A stretch of 64,000 bases of DNA from Mollicutes bacterium Phil14 (GCA_001940985.1 MSHB01000015.1:62001-126000), one strand, 5' to 3'. Shown: positions 1 through 10,203, counted from the stretch's first letter. Notes: generated from the sequence alone by a model not told the origin. Program-made: numbers and translations.

Positions 1-1345
1 GTGTTAATTTATAATAACCATTAAATATACTTTCTTTAATTATCTCGCTGTGAAGAGCACTAACACCATTTACTGTATGAGAGGCAATAACACTCATATT
101 AGCCATTCTTACTTGATTATATCCTAAAACTGCTAATTGATTTATTTCATCATCATTCACACCACAGCATTTAGTTTCTTCAATAAAACGCCTGTTAATT
201 TGTTGAATAATAATATAAATTCTTGGCAATAGTTTTTGAATTAAATCTTCAGCCCATTTTTCTAAGGCTTCAGCCATAACTGTATGGTTAGTATAACTTA
301 CAGTCTTCTTTACCATCTTCCAAGCTTCATCAAAACTAATATTAAAATCATCCATCAATATTCTCATTAATTCAGGAATGCATAAAGCAGGATGTGTATC
401 GTTTATATGAATAGCCGCAAACTTAGGTAATGTTCTAATATCACCATAATATTTTATATGATCTCTAATAATGTTTTGAATTGATGCACTAACTAAAAAG
501 TATTGTTGTTTTATTCTTAACGCCTTTCCTTCATAATGATCATCAGAAGGATACAAGATTTTAGAAATTAAATCGGCATCATTATATTCTTTCATGGCTT
601 TCAAATAGTCGCCTTGGTTAAAAGAATTAACATCAAAATTACGAATATTTCTACTTCTCCACAATCTCAACACGCTGATTGCTTCACTATTTGCACCCGA
701 AACCATCATGTCATAAGGAACAGCTTCAACTTCTTGGTAATCATGGTATTCATAAACAGTTTTTCCACCAATAAATTTTTCTTCTAAGTGTCCACCAAAT
801 TTTACAGTTTCCACTTTATCAGTTCTCATAGCAAGCCATACTTCACCTCCAGGTAGCCAAACATCTGGAAGTTCAGTTTGATATCCATCAACTATTTTTT
901 GTTTAAAAAGACCATATTCGTATCTTAATGAAAATCCAGTAGCAGGATAGCCCTGACTAGCTAGGGCATCAAGATAACATGCACCTAATCTTCCCAAGCC
1001 ACCATTTCCTAATCCAGCATCTGGTTCTTTATCATATAAATCCTCTAAAGCAATTCCATAATTTGATAAAACATCATTAAAAGCTTCAGTTAAACCTAAG
1101 TTAAACAAATTATTTTTTAATGATCTTCCCATTAAAAATTCCATAGATAAATAATAAACTCTTTTAGCTTTAACTGATCTTACTTTTGCATTATATTCAC
1201 GTCTTCTCTTTCTTAGCATATCGTTAACAGTAGTTGCAGCTGCTTTATAAAATTGCTCAACAGTAGCCTCGCTACCTTGTATACCAAAAAGTTTAGACAA
1301 GTTATCTTCTAATAGATTGGCGATATTTTCGCTTAATTCGTTCAT
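1..1345 (-). CDS. glgP: Glycogen phosphorylase (3' end beyond window)
   Basis: The reading frame opens with ATG at 1345 behind an AAGGAGAG ribosome site and runs off the window edge, giving about 448 N-terminal residues of a protein normally about 800 long. Family signatures seen include VYYLSMEFLMGRSL, EPDAGLGNGGLGRL, ACYLDALAS and INDTHPAL, which are typical of GT35 glycogen/maltodextrin phosphorylases that release glucose-1-phosphate from alpha-1,4-glucan ends. The pyridoxal-phosphate lysine lies in the unseen C-terminal half. It is the last visible gene of the glycogen operon, 30 bases after glgA, so synthesis and breakdown enzymes appear co-transcribed. Family assignment is secure; glycogen versus maltodextrin preference cannot be read from this part. 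Confidence 0.95.
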   Translation of the reverse strand, partial: MNELSENIANLLEDNLSKLFGIQGSEATVEQFYKAAATTVNDMLRKRRREYNAKVRSVKAKRVYYLSMEFLMGRSLKNNLFNLGLTEAFNDVLSNYGIALEDLYDKEPDAGLGNGGLGRLGACYLDALASQGYPATGFSLRYEYGLFKQKIVDGYQTELPDVWLPGGEVWLAMRTDKVETVKFGGHLEEKFIGGKTVYEYHDYQEVEAVPYDMMVSGANSEAISVLRLWRSRNIRNFDVNSFNQGDYLKAMKEYNDADLISKILYPSDDHYEGKALRIKQQYFLVSASIQNIIRDHIKYYGDIRTLPKFAAIHINDTHPALCIPELMRILMDDFNISFDEAWKMVKKTVSYTNHTVMAEALEKWAEDLIQKLLPRIYIIIQQINRRFIEETKCCGVNDDEINQLAVLGYNQVRMANMSVIASHTVNGVSALHSEIIKESIFNGYYKLT

Positions 1346-1375
1346 AATAATCACTCTCCTTTTTTAGATTATTAA

Positions 1376-2809
1376 TTATGCTAATAATTTTTTATAAGCT
1401 TCAATATAATTTTTCGCAGATGCTCCCCAACTAAAATCTGTTTCCATTGCAGATTTTATAAGTTTGTTCAACTCTTCTTTATTATTATATACAGAAATGG
1501 CATATTTTATCTTATCCAACATTTGATTTGCATCAAAATCTTTGAAAACAAATCCATTACCTACGCCATTTTCATAATTCTTAATTGAATCATATAATCC
1601 GCCTGTAGCACGAACAATAGGTAAAGTACCATATCTACAAGCTATCATTTGGCTCAAACCACATGGTTCCATTTTTGATGGCATCAAAAACAAATCACAA
1701 GAAGCATAAATTTTTTTAGATAGATTTGTGTTAAAATCTATAATTGTACGAACTTTTTCACGATATCTCCAAGCTAATTCCAAGAATTTGTTTTGGTAAT
1801 AATCATCACCTTTTCCTAATATAACAACTTGAACATCTTCTTTCATTAATTCATCAAATTTTTCAATTAATAAATCCACACCTTTGTGAGATACAAGTCT
1901 AGATATTAGCCCTATCATGCATTTATCTTTATTTTCTTCCAAACCCAACTCTTTTTGCAATTGAACTTTATTCAAAGATTTAGAACTAAAATCTTCGCTA
2001 TTATAATTATATGCAATTGATTTATCAGTTTCAGGATTGTAAAAATCAGTATCAATACCATTTATTATTCCAATGACTTTATTTCCATTTATTCTTATTA
2101 TGTGCTCAAGTCCACAAGCATATGCAGCAGTAGCAATTTCTCTTGAATAACGAGGTGACACAGTTGTAACTAAATCACTGCAAACTATTGCTCCTTTTAC
2201 TAAGTTAACTAAACCATTATATTCTAAAATATCAGTATATTTCAAATCTATTCCAATAACATTTTCAATAAAGTCTAAACCATAAACTCCTTGATATTCA
2301 ATATTGTGAATAGTAAAAACTGATTTTATATCCATTAAATATCCTTGTTTCTTATACAAAATGTCTAAATAAACATTAACTAGTGCAGTATGCCAATCAT
2401 TAGTATGAATAATATCTGGATGATAATTAATAATATCACAAGCGGCAAAAACGCATTTTGAAAAGAAAGCAAATCTTTCACCATCATCGTAATATCCATA
2501 AACATTGTCTCTATCAAAATAATATTTGTTATCAACAAAATAATATTCAACATTTCCTTTAGTTAATGAGAATATACCACAATACAAACTTCTCCAAGCC
2601 AAAACCACTGTAGTAGCACCAACAAATTTTAACTTATTACCAAATTCTTCAGAGATTTTTTTGTATAATGGCATTAAGACTTTAACTTTATAGCCTTTAT
2701 TCTCCTTCATAATAGCTTGTGGCAAACTGCCAGCTACTTCTGCTAAACCACCAGTTACAACAAATCCTTTGCACTCTGCAGTAACATATAATATCTTCTT
2801 TTGTTTCAT
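1376..2809 (-). CDS. glgA: Glycogen synthase (ADP-glucose type, GT5)
   Basis: This 477-residue protein has the usual GlgA length and two Rossmann halves: an N-terminal GT5 domain (TGGLAEVAGSLP near residue 20, HTNDWHTAL near 135) and a C-terminal half with ISRLVSHKGVDLL and the donor-site stretch MPSKMEPCGLSQ. It transfers glucose from ADP-glucose to growing alpha-1,4-glucan. Its start codon overlaps the glgD stop by one base, suggesting translational coupling. One oddity is that the lysine of the conserved KTGGL loop, which contacts ADP-glucose in E. coli GlgA, is Val18 here (FVVTGGL). I am sure of the family; the consequence of that substitution is unknown. Confidence 0.95.
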   Translation of the reverse strand: MKQKKILYVTAECKGFVVTGGLAEVAGSLPQAIMKENKGYKVKVLMPLYKKISEEFGNKLKFVGATTVVLAWRSLYCGIFSLTKGNVEYYFVDNKYYFDRDNVYGYYDDGERFAFFSKCVFAACDIINYHPDIIHTNDWHTALVNVYLDILYKKQGYLMDIKSVFTIHNIEYQGVYGLDFIENVIGIDLKYTDILEYNGLVNLVKGAIVCSDLVTTVSPRYSREIATAAYACGLEHIIRINGNKVIGIINGIDTDFYNPETDKSIAYNYNSEDFSSKSLNKVQLQKELGLEENKDKCMIGLISRLVSHKGVDLLIEKFDELMKEDVQVVILGKGDDYYQNKFLELAWRYREKVRTIIDFNTNLSKKIYASCDLFLMPSKMEPCGLSQMIACRYGTLPIVRATGGLYDSIKNYENGVGNGFVFKDFDANQMLDKIKYAISVYNNKEELNKLIKSAMETDFSWGASAKNYIEAYKKLLA

Positions 2810-3927
2810 TAAATAACTCCATTCTTCTTTACATATATTGGATATTCTTCAGAACCACATAGTTCCTTTTTATATTTAATCTGAACATTTTTATCAGTTA
2901 TAACATTTTTCAAAGTAATGTTTTCTTCAACTATCGTGTCTTGCATTAATATTGAATCCTCAACAACACAACCCTTTTTAATTTTACTACCTCTAAATAT
3001 AATTGAATTTTTTACTTCGCCTTCAATTATACAACCATCTGCTATTAAAGAGTCACTAACCTTTGCATTATCGCCATATTTAGTTGGAGCTGAATCCCTA
3101 ACTTTAGTATATATAGCATGTCCAGGTTGATTGAATAATTCTTCTCTAACTTCAAGTTTCAATAAATCTTTGCTGACATTGTAATAAGATTTCAAATCAC
3201 AGATATTACCAAAATAGCCTTTGAAATTATAGCCATAAACTCGCAAGTTTTTCAAATTTCTACTTAATATATCTCTGTTAAAACTGTGATAATTAGTATT
3301 AATAGATTCAATAATTAAACTTTGCAATAATTCTCTTTTCATTACCCAAGTATCAACACTATCATTTATTTTACCAATGAAACCATTTAATAGTTCCATT
3401 TTTACAACGCGGTTATCTTCATCTAATGTAAAAGCATTAACAGGAAAATGACAGTCTTCTTCTTTCATACATTCACGATACACGCATGTTATATCAGCAT
3501 TTTTTTCTAAATGATATTTAATTACATCTTTATAATTGATATTACAAACATGATAGCAATCTGTTAAAACAACATATTCAGCAGTTGAATGATTTATGAA
3601 ACTACTAATACTTTTAATTGCTTCTAATCTTGTATTGTATACCTCATCGTTAATGGTATTGCTATAAGGTGGTAGAATAACTAAACCACCATTTTTTCTG
3701 GCCAAATCCCATTCTTTTCCAGAACCAACATGATCCATTAAAGATTGATAATTATTTTTAGTAATAACTCCTATTGTAGTTATACCAGCATTAACCATGC
3801 TTGATAATGGAAAATCAATAAGTCTATATCTTCCACCGATTGGTGCAGAAGCAATTGTACGATAATTAGTAATCTCAAATATTTCTTTATTATGTATATT
3901 AGAAAAAATTAAACCAAGTACTGACAT
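2809..3927 (-). CDS. glgD: GlgD, regulatory partner of ADP-glucose pyrophosphorylase
   Basis: The 372-residue protein has the nucleotidyltransferase fold followed by a left-handed beta-helix tail (hexapeptide-like repeats after about residue 290). It resembles its neighbour GlgC (GGRYRLIDFPLS, GSGKEWDLARKNGGLVILPPY), but the N-terminal nucleotide-binding motif GGQGSRL of GlgC is absent, being replaced by SNIHNKEIFEITNYR. That is the known pattern of Firmicutes GlgD, which pairs with GlgC and raises its activity rather than acting alone. The ATG is preceded by AAGGAG with a six-base spacer. It lies three bases after glgC. Confidence 0.94.
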   Translation of the reverse strand: MSVLGLIFSNIHNKEIFEITNYRTIASAPIGGRYRLIDFPLSSMVNAGITTIGVITKNNYQSLMDHVGSGKEWDLARKNGGLVILPPYSNTINDEVYNTRLEAIKSISSFINHSTAEYVVLTDCYHVCNINYKDVIKYHLEKNADITCVYRECMKEEDCHFPVNAFTLDEDNRVVKMELLNGFIGKINDSVDTWVMKRELLQSLIIESINTNYHSFNRDILSRNLKNLRVYGYNFKGYFGNICDLKSYYNVSKDLLKLEVREELFNQPGHAIYTKVRDSAPTKYGDNAKVSDSLIADGCIIEGEVKNSIIFRGSKIKKGCVVEDSILMQDTIVEENITLKNVITDKNVQIKYKKELCGSEEYPIYVKKNGVI

Positions 3928-3930
3928 ATT

Positions 3931-5121
3931 TTACTCCTTATTTCCCACTTCAACAATTTCTCCAGCTTCTATCCTTTGATTATTCAAAACATTAAAGCCT
4001 TCACCAACTACAGCAATCTTTGAACTATTCTCTTTATCTTCACCAATTATTGCATTTTTACCAACAACAACATCATTAGCAACTATACTGTGATTAATTA
4101 TGGCACCTTCTTTAATAACAGTGTTTTCGAAAATAACACTATCTTTAATGATAGCACCTTTTTCCACTTTAACATTATTTGATAGTAAAGAGTTAATAAC
4201 TGTTCCTTTAATATAACATCCTACTGTTATTAATGATCTTTTGACTATAGCATCTTTACAAATGAATTGTGGTGGATATGGATCATTCCTTGAATATATT
4301 TTCCAATTTTTGTTAAAAATATCTAGACTTTCATCATTTAATAAATCCATATTAGCATCCAATAAACTATCAATAGTTCCAACATCTTTCCAATACCCTT
4401 TAAATGGATAAGCATACATTCTAACATCATTCTTTAACATTTCTGGAATAATGTTCTTTCCAAAGTCATTTTGTGACTCAGGATTTTTTTCATCTTCTTC
4501 TAAATATTTATATAATAATTCAGCGTTAAAAACATATATTCCCATAGAAGCTTTAGTGCTTTTAGGTTTTTTAGGTTTTTCTTCAAAATCATTAATTCTC
4601 AAGTTTTCATCAGTATTCATAATACCAAAACGACTTGCTTCTTCTAAAGATACATCTATTACTGCAATTGTAACTTCAGCATTATTTTGCTTATGGAAAT
4701 TTATCATTTTGCTATAATCCATTTTATATATATGATCACCTGATAATACAAGTATATATTCTGGATTATATCTTTTCATAAAATCTATATTTTGGTATAT
4801 AGCATTAGCAGTTCCTTTATACCAGTCAGTTCTATGTTTACCTTGATATGGAGGAAGTATTCTAACACCACCAAAAGTTCTGTCTAAGTCCCATGGTTGA
4901 CCATTGCCAATATATTCATTTAATACTAATGGTTGATATTGTGTTAGAACACCTACAGTATCTATATTAGAATTAATACAATTTGATAATGGAAAATCAA
5001 TAATACGATATTTTGCTCCATAGCGTACAGCTGGTTTAGCAATTTTACTTGTTAAAGCGTATAAACGACTACCTTGTCCGCCTGCTAAAAGCATTGCAAC
5101 ACATTCTTTTTTGTTTAACAT
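3931..5121 (-). CDS. glgC: Glucose-1-phosphate adenylyltransferase (catalytic subunit)
   Basis: GlgC makes ADP-glucose from ATP and glucose-1-phosphate, the committed step of bacterial glycogen synthesis. The sequence shows the intact catalytic loop [14 protein letters not shown] near residue 12, then [40 protein letters not shown] and [10 protein letters not shown], and a C-terminal beta-helix of hexapeptide repeats. There are two adjacent ATG codons; AAGGAG is only three bases from the first (5124) but six from the second (5121), so I prefer the second, giving 396 residues. It sits between glgB and glgD in a tightly packed operon and presumably forms a heterotetramer with GlgD. Confidence 0.95.
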   Translation of the reverse strand: MLNKKECVAMLLAGGQGSRLYALTSKIAKPAVRYGAKYRIIDFPLSNCINSNIDTVGVLTQYQPLVLNEYIGNGQPWDLDRTFGGVRILPPYQGKHRTDWYKGTANAIYQNIDFMKRYNPEYILVLSGDHIYKMDYSKMINFHKQNNAEVTIAVIDVSLEEASRFGIMNTDENLRINDFEEKPKKPKSTKASMGIYVFNAELLYKYLEEDEKNPESQNDFGKNIIPEMLKNDVRMYAYPFKGYWKDVGTIDSLLDANMDLLNDESLDIFNKNWKIYSRNDPYPPQFICKDAIVKRSLITVGCYIKGTVINSLLSNNVKVEKGAIIKDSVIFENTVIKEGAIINHSIVANDVVVGKNAIIGEDKENSSKIAVVGEGFNVLNNQRIEAGEIVEVGNKE

Positions 5122-5131
5122 CATAATCTCC

Positions 5132-7000
5132 TTAATATTTTTTTATAATGACAATAGACAACTTAGGAATTCTCATTTTTAAAGAATCTTTAAAACCGTT
5201 ATAAGCAATTTTATCAGTTTTAATATCTTTATTAGTGCAACCATTTCCACCGAATTCTTCTAAATCACTATTGAATACTTCTTTATATTTACCTCTTTTG
5301 GCACCAATTCTATAATCCACTAAATCTGAACCAGAAAAATTAATTATTACTATTATTTCTTTGCCCTTTTTATTTCTTCTAATATATGTTAGACAATTAT
5401 TATCCTTATCATCAGGATTAATCCATGTAAAGCCTTCCCATGAATTTTCAATTTCATAAAGTTCACTATGTCGCAAATAAAACTTATTAAGTTTTTTAAC
5501 ATATTCACTCATAGCTTTATGTTTTGGATATTTTAATAAAAACCAATCAAGTTCTTTATTGTAATCCCATTCTATAAATTGAGCAAATTCGCTTCCCATA
5601 AACAACAACTTTTTACCGGGAATAGTCATCATATATCCTAAAACAGCTCTTAAATTAGCAAACTTTTCATCATATTCACCTGGCATTTTATCAAGCAATG
5701 AATGTTTACCATGAACAACCTCATCATGAGATAGTGGTAAAATAAAGTTTTCACAAAATGCATATGTCATAGAAAAAGTTAACTTATTATGCTCGAATTT
5801 TCTGAAAAGAGGATCTGTTTTAGCATATTGCAAAGTATCATTCATCCATCCCATATTCCATTTATAATTAAAACCTAATCCATCTTCATAGACTGGGTGA
5901 GTAACTTTAGGAAATGCTGTAGATTCTTCAGCAATCATCATTATATTAGGGAACAATTTAAACATTTCAATATTTAATTCTCTTAAGAAATCAATTGCTT
6001 CAAGGTTATAATTTCCACCAAAGCAATTCGGTATCCATTTATCACGATCATAATCTAAATATATCATGGCCGCAACAGCATCTACTCTTATTCCATCAAT
6101 ATGGTACTTTTCAAATAAAAATCTAGCACTAGATATTAAAAATGATTTAATTTCACTTTTTTTATAATTGAAGATTCTTGTTCCCCAACCACGATATTCC
6201 ATTCTTGTTGGTTCGCTATCTTCATATAAATATGTACCATCAAATTCATATAAGCCAAAGTCATCTTTAGGGAAATGAGCAGGAACCCAATCCATTATTA
6301 TGCCTATGTTCTCTTTGTGAGCCATATTTACCAAATACATAAAATCATCTGGCGTGCCATATCTTGATGTAATACTATAATAACCATTAACTTGGTAACC
6401 CCATGATCCATCAAAAGGATATTCAGTAAGTGGCATAAGCTCAATGTAATTATAATTCATCTTCTTAACATAAGGAATTAATTTATCAGCTATATTACGA
6501 TAATTCAATACTTGATTATTTTTATTGCGTTTCCACGAACCAATATGAACCTCATAAATATTCACTGGTTTATCATATACTGGAGTATTTTTCCTTTTTT
6601 CCAACCAGTCATCATCTTCCCAAGTAAAATTATCAATATTATAAATCTTAGAAGATGTTCTACCACTAGTTTCGCTATGATAGCAATATGGGTCTTGTTT
6701 CAAAAATGTTTTACCAAAAGCAGTAATTTGATATTTATAATTTTCATAAATATGAGTATTATCTATTACTGCTTCCCATATTCCTCTAGTATCAACCTTT
6801 TTCATTTTTGATACTTCGCCATTCCAGTTATTAAAATCACCAACAACACTGATACTTTGTGCATGAGGAGCATACACTCTAAAAATTGTTTTTCCTTCAC
6901 AATAATGAGATCCTAAAAATTTATAAGCTTCGCTTGTAAAACTATTGTGAAAGTCATCTAAAAATTTTTCAATGTTTTTTTCATTTTCAATGTGGTTCAT
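5132..7000 (-). CDS. glgB: 1,4-alpha-glucan branching enzyme (GH13)
   Basis: This 622-residue enzyme introduces alpha-1,6 branches into glycogen. It has an N-terminal CBM48 domain (about residues 35-115, [10 protein letters not shown]) and a GH13 barrel with the expected catalytic set: nucleophile Asp307 in GIRVDAV, acid/base Glu358 in MIAEEST and transition-state Asp426 in [11 protein letters not shown]-terminal all-beta domain ends the protein. The ATG at 7000 follows GAGGAG. It is the first gene after the promoter at 7021-7049, so it leads the glycogen operon. The length is typical of the short GlgB forms of Firmicutes. Confidence 0.96.
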   Translation of the reverse strand: MNHIENEKNIEKFLDDFHNSFTSEAYKFLGSHYCEGKTIFRVYAPHAQSISVVGDFNNWNGEVSKMKKVDTRGIWEAVIDNTHIYENYKYQITAFGKTFLKQDPYCYHSETSGRTSSKIYNIDNFTWEDDDWLEKRKNTPVYDKPVNIYEVHIGSWKRNKNNQVLNYRNIADKLIPYVKKMNYNYIELMPLTEYPFDGSWGYQVNGYYSITSRYGTPDDFMYLVNMAHKENIGIIMDWVPAHFPKDDFGLYEFDGTYLYEDSEPTRMEYRGWGTRIFNYKKSEIKSFLISSARFLFEKYHIDGIRVDAVAAMIYLDYDRDKWIPNCFGGNYNLEAIDFLRELNIEMFKLFPNIMMIAEESTAFPKVTHPVYEDGLGFNYKWNMGWMNDTLQYAKTDPLFRKFEHNKLTFSMTYAFCENFILPLSHDEVVHGKHSLLDKMPGEYDEKFANLRAVLGYMMTIPGKKLLFMGSEFAQFIEWDYNKELDWFLLKYPKHKAMSEYVKKLNKFYLRHSELYEIENSWEGFTWINPDDKDNNCLTYIRRNKKGKEIIVIINFSGSDLVDYRIGAKRGKYKEVFNSDLEEFGGNGCTNKDIKTDKIAYNGFKDSLKMRIPKLSIVIIKKY

Positions 7001-7020
7001 AAAGTTCTCCTCTCTTTTAT

Positions 7021-7049
7021 ATTATACAATATTTTCCTTTTATTTTCAA
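7021..7049 (-). promoter_or_regulatory. Sigma-A-type promoter of glycogen operon
   Basis: On the minus strand TTGAAA (7049-7044) is followed after 17 bases by TATAAT (7026-7021). Transcription would begin near 7014, just ahead of the glgB ribosome site. No operator-like palindrome stands out nearby. Confidence 0.75.
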
Positions 7050-7056
7050 TGATTTT

Positions 7057-7083
7057 AAAAAATGCTAGTTAAAATAACTAGCA
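7057..7083 (-). terminator. Rho-independent terminator after nucleoside kinase
   Basis: An eight-base-pair stem (7063-7070 with 7076-7083) closes a five-base loop and is followed on the minus strand by six U residues (7062-7057). It ends the nucleoside kinase transcript immediately upstream of the glycogen promoter. Confidence 0.85.
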
Positions 7084-7088
7084 CATTT

Positions 7089-8729
7089 TTAAACATCATA
7101 AAAGCAACTATTTCCAATAAACTCTCTCAATAAAGAATTACAAGGAACGTATCTATCATCTATATCTCTTATATATTTCAAGAACTTAACCAAACGATTA
7201 GCAGTTATAAAATATTCATCATTCCTATCAATAGCTTCTAAAACAGGAAGAGCATATTTTTTCATTACTCCTAGTTCGTATGTCAATTCAGAATTATAAA
7301 TATAATCCGCACCTTCTTGATAAGGATAAATCCATTTGAATTCTCCTCTTCTCACTGATGGCCACATAGAAAAAGTTTCTGATGGATCTGTTTTACGATA
7401 TTTTGCATCACGTACAATCCTTCTCAACAATCTAATCTCAGTAGCATTTATAGGATTATGATCATCAATATTGATTTGTGACAATGGGCTAATATAAATC
7501 TTAAATTTTTGGTATTTAGGTATTAACCTTGTAACTTCATCGTTCAATGCATGAATACCTTCGATGATTATTGGCGTATCTTGAGAAATTTTTAATTTTT
7601 CACCGCGAATACGTTTACCCTGTTTAAAATCAAATATTGGTAATTCAACTTCTTTTCCTTGAATCAATGATAACAATTGTTCATTAAACAAATCTAAATC
7701 TAGTGCATTAACATGTTCTAAATCAAGATTACCAAACTCATCTAATGGTGCTTTTTCCCTATCTAAATAATAGTCATCCATTGATATTTTTACTGGATTA
7801 ACGCCTCTACTCATTAATTCCAATCTTAATCTATGAGAAAATGTTGTTTTTCCGCTAGATGAAGGTCCAGCAATACAGATAAGTCTAATGTTATTAATGT
7901 CTTTTTTGATTATGCTTCCTAGTTCAGCAAGCATGTTGTTATGTTTCGTTTCACATACGTTTACTAAGTCATTAATTTTGATATCAGTAGCATGTTGATT
8001 AAGTAAAGGTATTTTATTACAACCACATAGTTCTGACCAATCTCTTGCATCATTTAGCATTCTACCAAAACTGATTGATTCTTCAAATGCTGGTATTTCA
8101 CCATTACATTCAGCCCTAGGAAATTGAACTACAAATCCTGGATTATACGTAAGTAATTTAAATTTCTTTAAATATCCAGTTGATGGAACCATATATCCAT
8201 ACAAATAGTTTACATAACCATTGCATTCATATATATGTACATTTTCATCATCTCGATATTTTAATACATCTATTTTATCTAAGTAACCTTTTTCAGCATA
8301 AATTTTTGCTGCTTCTTCTTTAGTAATAGTTTTTCTATTAATAACAAAATCTTCATTTATTAATCGTTTCATTTCAGATTCTAGTTTACTTAAAAATTCA
8401 TTATTGACTTTCTCATCAATATTGCTCACATTACATGCTATAGAACGAGACACACATTGAGAAAACTTGACTTTAATTTTTGGATATAAATTTTCTAATG
8501 CCATTATAATCAAATATCTTAAACTAGTCTCATATACTCTAACAGCATCAAAGTTTTTCAAATCTAAGAACTCAACATTGCAAGTGTAATTTACATAATA
8601 ATTCAATTCACGTAAGCGATTATTAACCTTTGCTACATATGCATCTATTCCAAGTTCTTTTGCTAAATCTTTAAGTAGAACTTTATCCTCTCTTTCAATG
8701 ACAATATCATTTACTTTAATTGAGTACAT
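7089..8729 (-). CDS. Nucleoside (uridine) kinase family protein with TGS-like N-terminus
   Basis: The protein (546 residues from ATG 8729) combines an N-terminal region resembling threonyl-tRNA synthetase TGS/second-additional domains (about residues 1-210) with a C-terminal phosphoribulokinase/uridine kinase domain. The kinase part shows P-loop GPSSSGKT at about residues 288-295, MDDYYLDREKAP, NLDLEHVNALD and the IIEGIHALND segment. Such proteins are widespread in Firmicutes; the true substrate is poorly defined, though nucleoside phosphorylation is the usual annotation. A TTG nine bases further out is possible, but AGGAG at 8743-8739 is spaced nine bases from the ATG and fits it better. It is monocistronic, with its own promoter and terminator. 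Confidence 0.88.
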   Translation of the reverse strand: MYSIKVNDIVIEREDKVLLKDLAKELGIDAYVAKVNNRLRELNYYVNYTCNVEFLDLKNFDAVRVYETSLRYLIIMALENLYPKIKVKFSQCVSRSIACNVSNIDEKVNNEFLSKLESEMKRLINEDFVINRKTITKEEAAKIYAEKGYLDKIDVLKYRDDENVHIYECNGYVNYLYGYMVPSTGYLKKFKLLTYNPGFVVQFPRAECNGEIPAFEESISFGRMLNDARDWSELCGCNKIPLLNQHATDIKINDLVNVCETKHNNMLAELGSIIKKDINNIRLICIAGPSSSGKTTFSHRLRLELMSRGVNPVKISMDDYYLDREKAPLDEFGNLDLEHVNALDLDLFNEQLLSLIQGKEVELPIFDFKQGKRIRGEKLKISQDTPIIIEGIHALNDEVTRLIPKYQKFKIYISPLSQINIDDHNPINATEIRLLRRIVRDAKYRKTDPSETFSMWPSVRRGEFKWIYPYQEGADYIYNSELTYELGVMKKYALPVLEAIDRNDEYFITANRLVKFLKYIRDIDDRYVPCNSLLREFIGNSCFYDV

Positions 8730-8773
8730 AAATATCAACTCCTTTTTTGTTTTTCATACTAAATTATATTAAG

Positions 8774-8802
8774 ATTATACCACATTTTTAGCCAAATGTA
8801 AA
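8774..8802 (-). promoter_or_regulatory. Promoter of nucleoside kinase gene
   Basis: TTTACA (8802-8797) and TATAAT (8779-8774) are separated by 17 bases on the minus strand, upstream of the ribosome site at 8743. Confidence 0.75.
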
Positions 8803-8823
8803 CACTTTCAGAAAATAACAGGT

Positions 8824-8848
8824 TAAAAAAATAGGCTTATGCCTATTT
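8824..8848 (-). terminator. Terminator of infC-rpmI-rplT operon
   Basis: An eight-base-pair stem (8829-8836 with 8841-8848) with a four-base loop is followed on the minus strand by a U run. It lies just beyond the rplT stop codon. Confidence 0.88.
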
Positions 8849-8856
8849 ACTTTAAC

Positions 8857-9216
8857 TTATTTAGCGATTTTGCTTTTAGCAGTTTCACATAATTGAGTGA
8901 AACTAGCACTGTCATTAATTGCGATTTCAGATAACATCTTACGATTGATTTCAATGTTAGCTAATTTTAAACCATACATTAATTTGTTATAAGATAATCC
9001 GTTTAAACGAGCTGCTGCATTAATACGAGCAATCCATAATCTTCTAAAATCTCTTTTTCTTCTTTTTCTATCTCTGTAAGCATAAGTCAATGACTTCATT
9101 ACTTGTTGATTAGCAACTTTATATAATGTATGTTTTGATCCAAAGTAACCTTTGGCTAATTTCAAAATTCTATTACGTCTTCTTCTTGAAACGTATCCAC
9201 CCTTAGTACGTGGCAT
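8857..9216 (-). CDS. rplT: 50S ribosomal protein L20
   Basis: The 119-residue sequence is a full-length L20, with the basic N-terminal extension ([20 protein letters not shown]) and the globular C-terminus ([16 protein letters not shown]). L20 binds 23S rRNA early in large-subunit assembly and, in Bacillus, represses its own operon through the infC leader; a matching leader is present at 10040-10197. The ATG follows a strong AAGGAGG. It is the last gene of the operon, ahead of a clear terminator. Confidence 0.99.
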   Translation of the reverse strand: MPRTKGGYVSRRRRNRILKLAKGYFGSKHTLYKVANQQVMKSLTYAYRDRKRRKRDFRRLWIARINAAARLNGLSYNKLMYGLKLANIEINRKMLSEIAINDSASFTQLCETAKSKIAK

Positions 9217-9279
9217 AAATATTACCTCCTTTAATTTTTCTTTCTAAAATACAATTTCTATTTTTACTTTTATATAATA

Positions 9280-9480
9280 CTATCTAATATTAGCAATTTG
9301 TTGTCTAATGTGACCTAAATCAGCTTTAGATAACATAGTTTCTTTACGTAAATGACGAATTCTCTTTTGAGTTTTTCCTGGAGCTAAGTGACTTGAACCA
9401 GGGCGGCTTCTTACTACAAGACCTGTTCCTGTAATTCTAAAACGTTTCTTAGTACCACTATGAGTTTTCATTTTTGGCAT
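9280..9480 (-). CDS. rpmI: 50S ribosomal protein L35
   Basis: The 66-residue basic protein begins MPKMKTHSGTKKRFRITGTG and carries LAPGKTQKRIRHLRK, the standard L35 pattern and length. It lies between infC and rplT as in most bacteria and has its own AGGAG ribosome site. Confidence 0.99.
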   Translation of the reverse strand: MPKMKTHSGTKKRFRITGTGLVVRSRPGSSHLAPGKTQKRIRHLRKETMLSKADLGHIRQQIANIR

Positions 9481-9499
9481 ATTAAATTCACTCCTTGTC

Positions 9500-10039
9500 T
9501 TATTTTTTATTTTTAGGGCCTAAAATTATTGACATATTTTTTCCCTCTACAGCCGTTCTACCTTCAATCGTAGAAATCTCACTTAATGCATTAACAAATC
9601 TATCCAAAACGTCTTTTGATGAATCAAATTGCATCATACGTTTCTTACCTTTTGGATAATACAAAGTTACTTTAAGTTTATTTCCATCGTTTAAAAATTC
9701 ACGACCATTTTTTAACTTTGTTTCGAAGTCATTACTTCCAATAACTGGTGACAAACGCACTTCCTTAATAGTAACAACTTTTTGATTTTTCTTAGCTTCG
9801 CGACTCTTTCTTTGCATGTCATAACGATATTTACTATAATCAATAAAGCGACAAACAGGCACTTTTGCATTTGGAGCAACGCAAACTAAATCTAAGTTTT
9901 GTTCAGAAGCTAAACGAATAGCTTCATCCAAATCCATTTCTCCTAAAGCTTCTCCTTCAGCATTAATTGCTAGTACTCGACTAGCCTTAATGTTTTCATT
10001 AACTAAAGCATCACTTTTACGTTCTAAATTTTTACTAAT
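9500..10039 (-). CDS. infC: Translation initiation factor IF-3, ATT start codon
   Basis: IF-3 keeps ribosomal subunits apart and proofreads initiator tRNA. The N-terminal domain (VNENIKASRVLAINAEGEALG) and C-terminal domain (KEVRLSPVIGSNDFETKLKN, FPKGKK-like KGKKRMMQFD) are intact. A longer frame could begin at GTG 10054, but that GTG is inside the Shine-Dalgarno GGAGGT (10052-10047). Seven bases downstream of it is ATT (10039-10037) followed directly by the conserved SKNLERKSD start of the protein, so ATT is the start, giving 179 residues. Rare non-AUG starts in infC are known to let IF-3 sense its own level. Operon expression is also controlled by the attenuator upstream. Confidence 0.97.
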   Translation of the reverse strand: MSKNLERKSDALVNENIKASRVLAINAEGEALGEMDLDEAIRLASEQNLDLVCVAPNAKVPVCRFIDYSKYRYDMQRKSREAKKNQKVVTIKEVRLSPVIGSNDFETKLKNGREFLNDGNKLKVTLYYPKGKKRMMQFDSSKDVLDRFVNALSEISTIEGRTAVEGKNMSIILGPKNKK

Positions 10040-10197
10040 AAATAGCACCTCCACTTTTGTCTATCATAGTAAAAAAGAAAGTGAGCGCAAACCGCACCCA
10101 CCAATTAGAATCACAAAGTTCTGTAGTGACATTAACCTATCGACAAAATCAATCAGGTGAGAAGTGGGTACTTCTTCTTTCCACTATGATATTTTAC
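10040..10197 (-). ncRNA. L20-type attenuation leader of infC operon
   Basis: About 155 transcribed bases precede infC. They contain a nine-base-pair long-range helix closing the element (10183-10191 with 10062-10070), an intrinsic terminator (10094-10101 with 10081-10088), and an upstream ACCCAC (10169-10164) able to pair with GUGGGU in the terminator's 5' arm, making an antiterminator. Position and layout match the L20 leader described in Bacillus, where L20 binding favours termination. The L20 role is inferred from that family; the pairings are visible directly. Confidence 0.85.
10071..10101 (-). terminator. Attenuator terminator in infC leader
   Basis: An eight-base-pair stem with two G-U pairs (10101-10094 with 10088-10081) and a five-base loop is followed by a U-rich run interrupted by one C (10080-10071). 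It lies 19 bases before the infC ribosome site. Confidence 0.85.
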
Positions 10198-10203
10198 TCG
10201 TAT

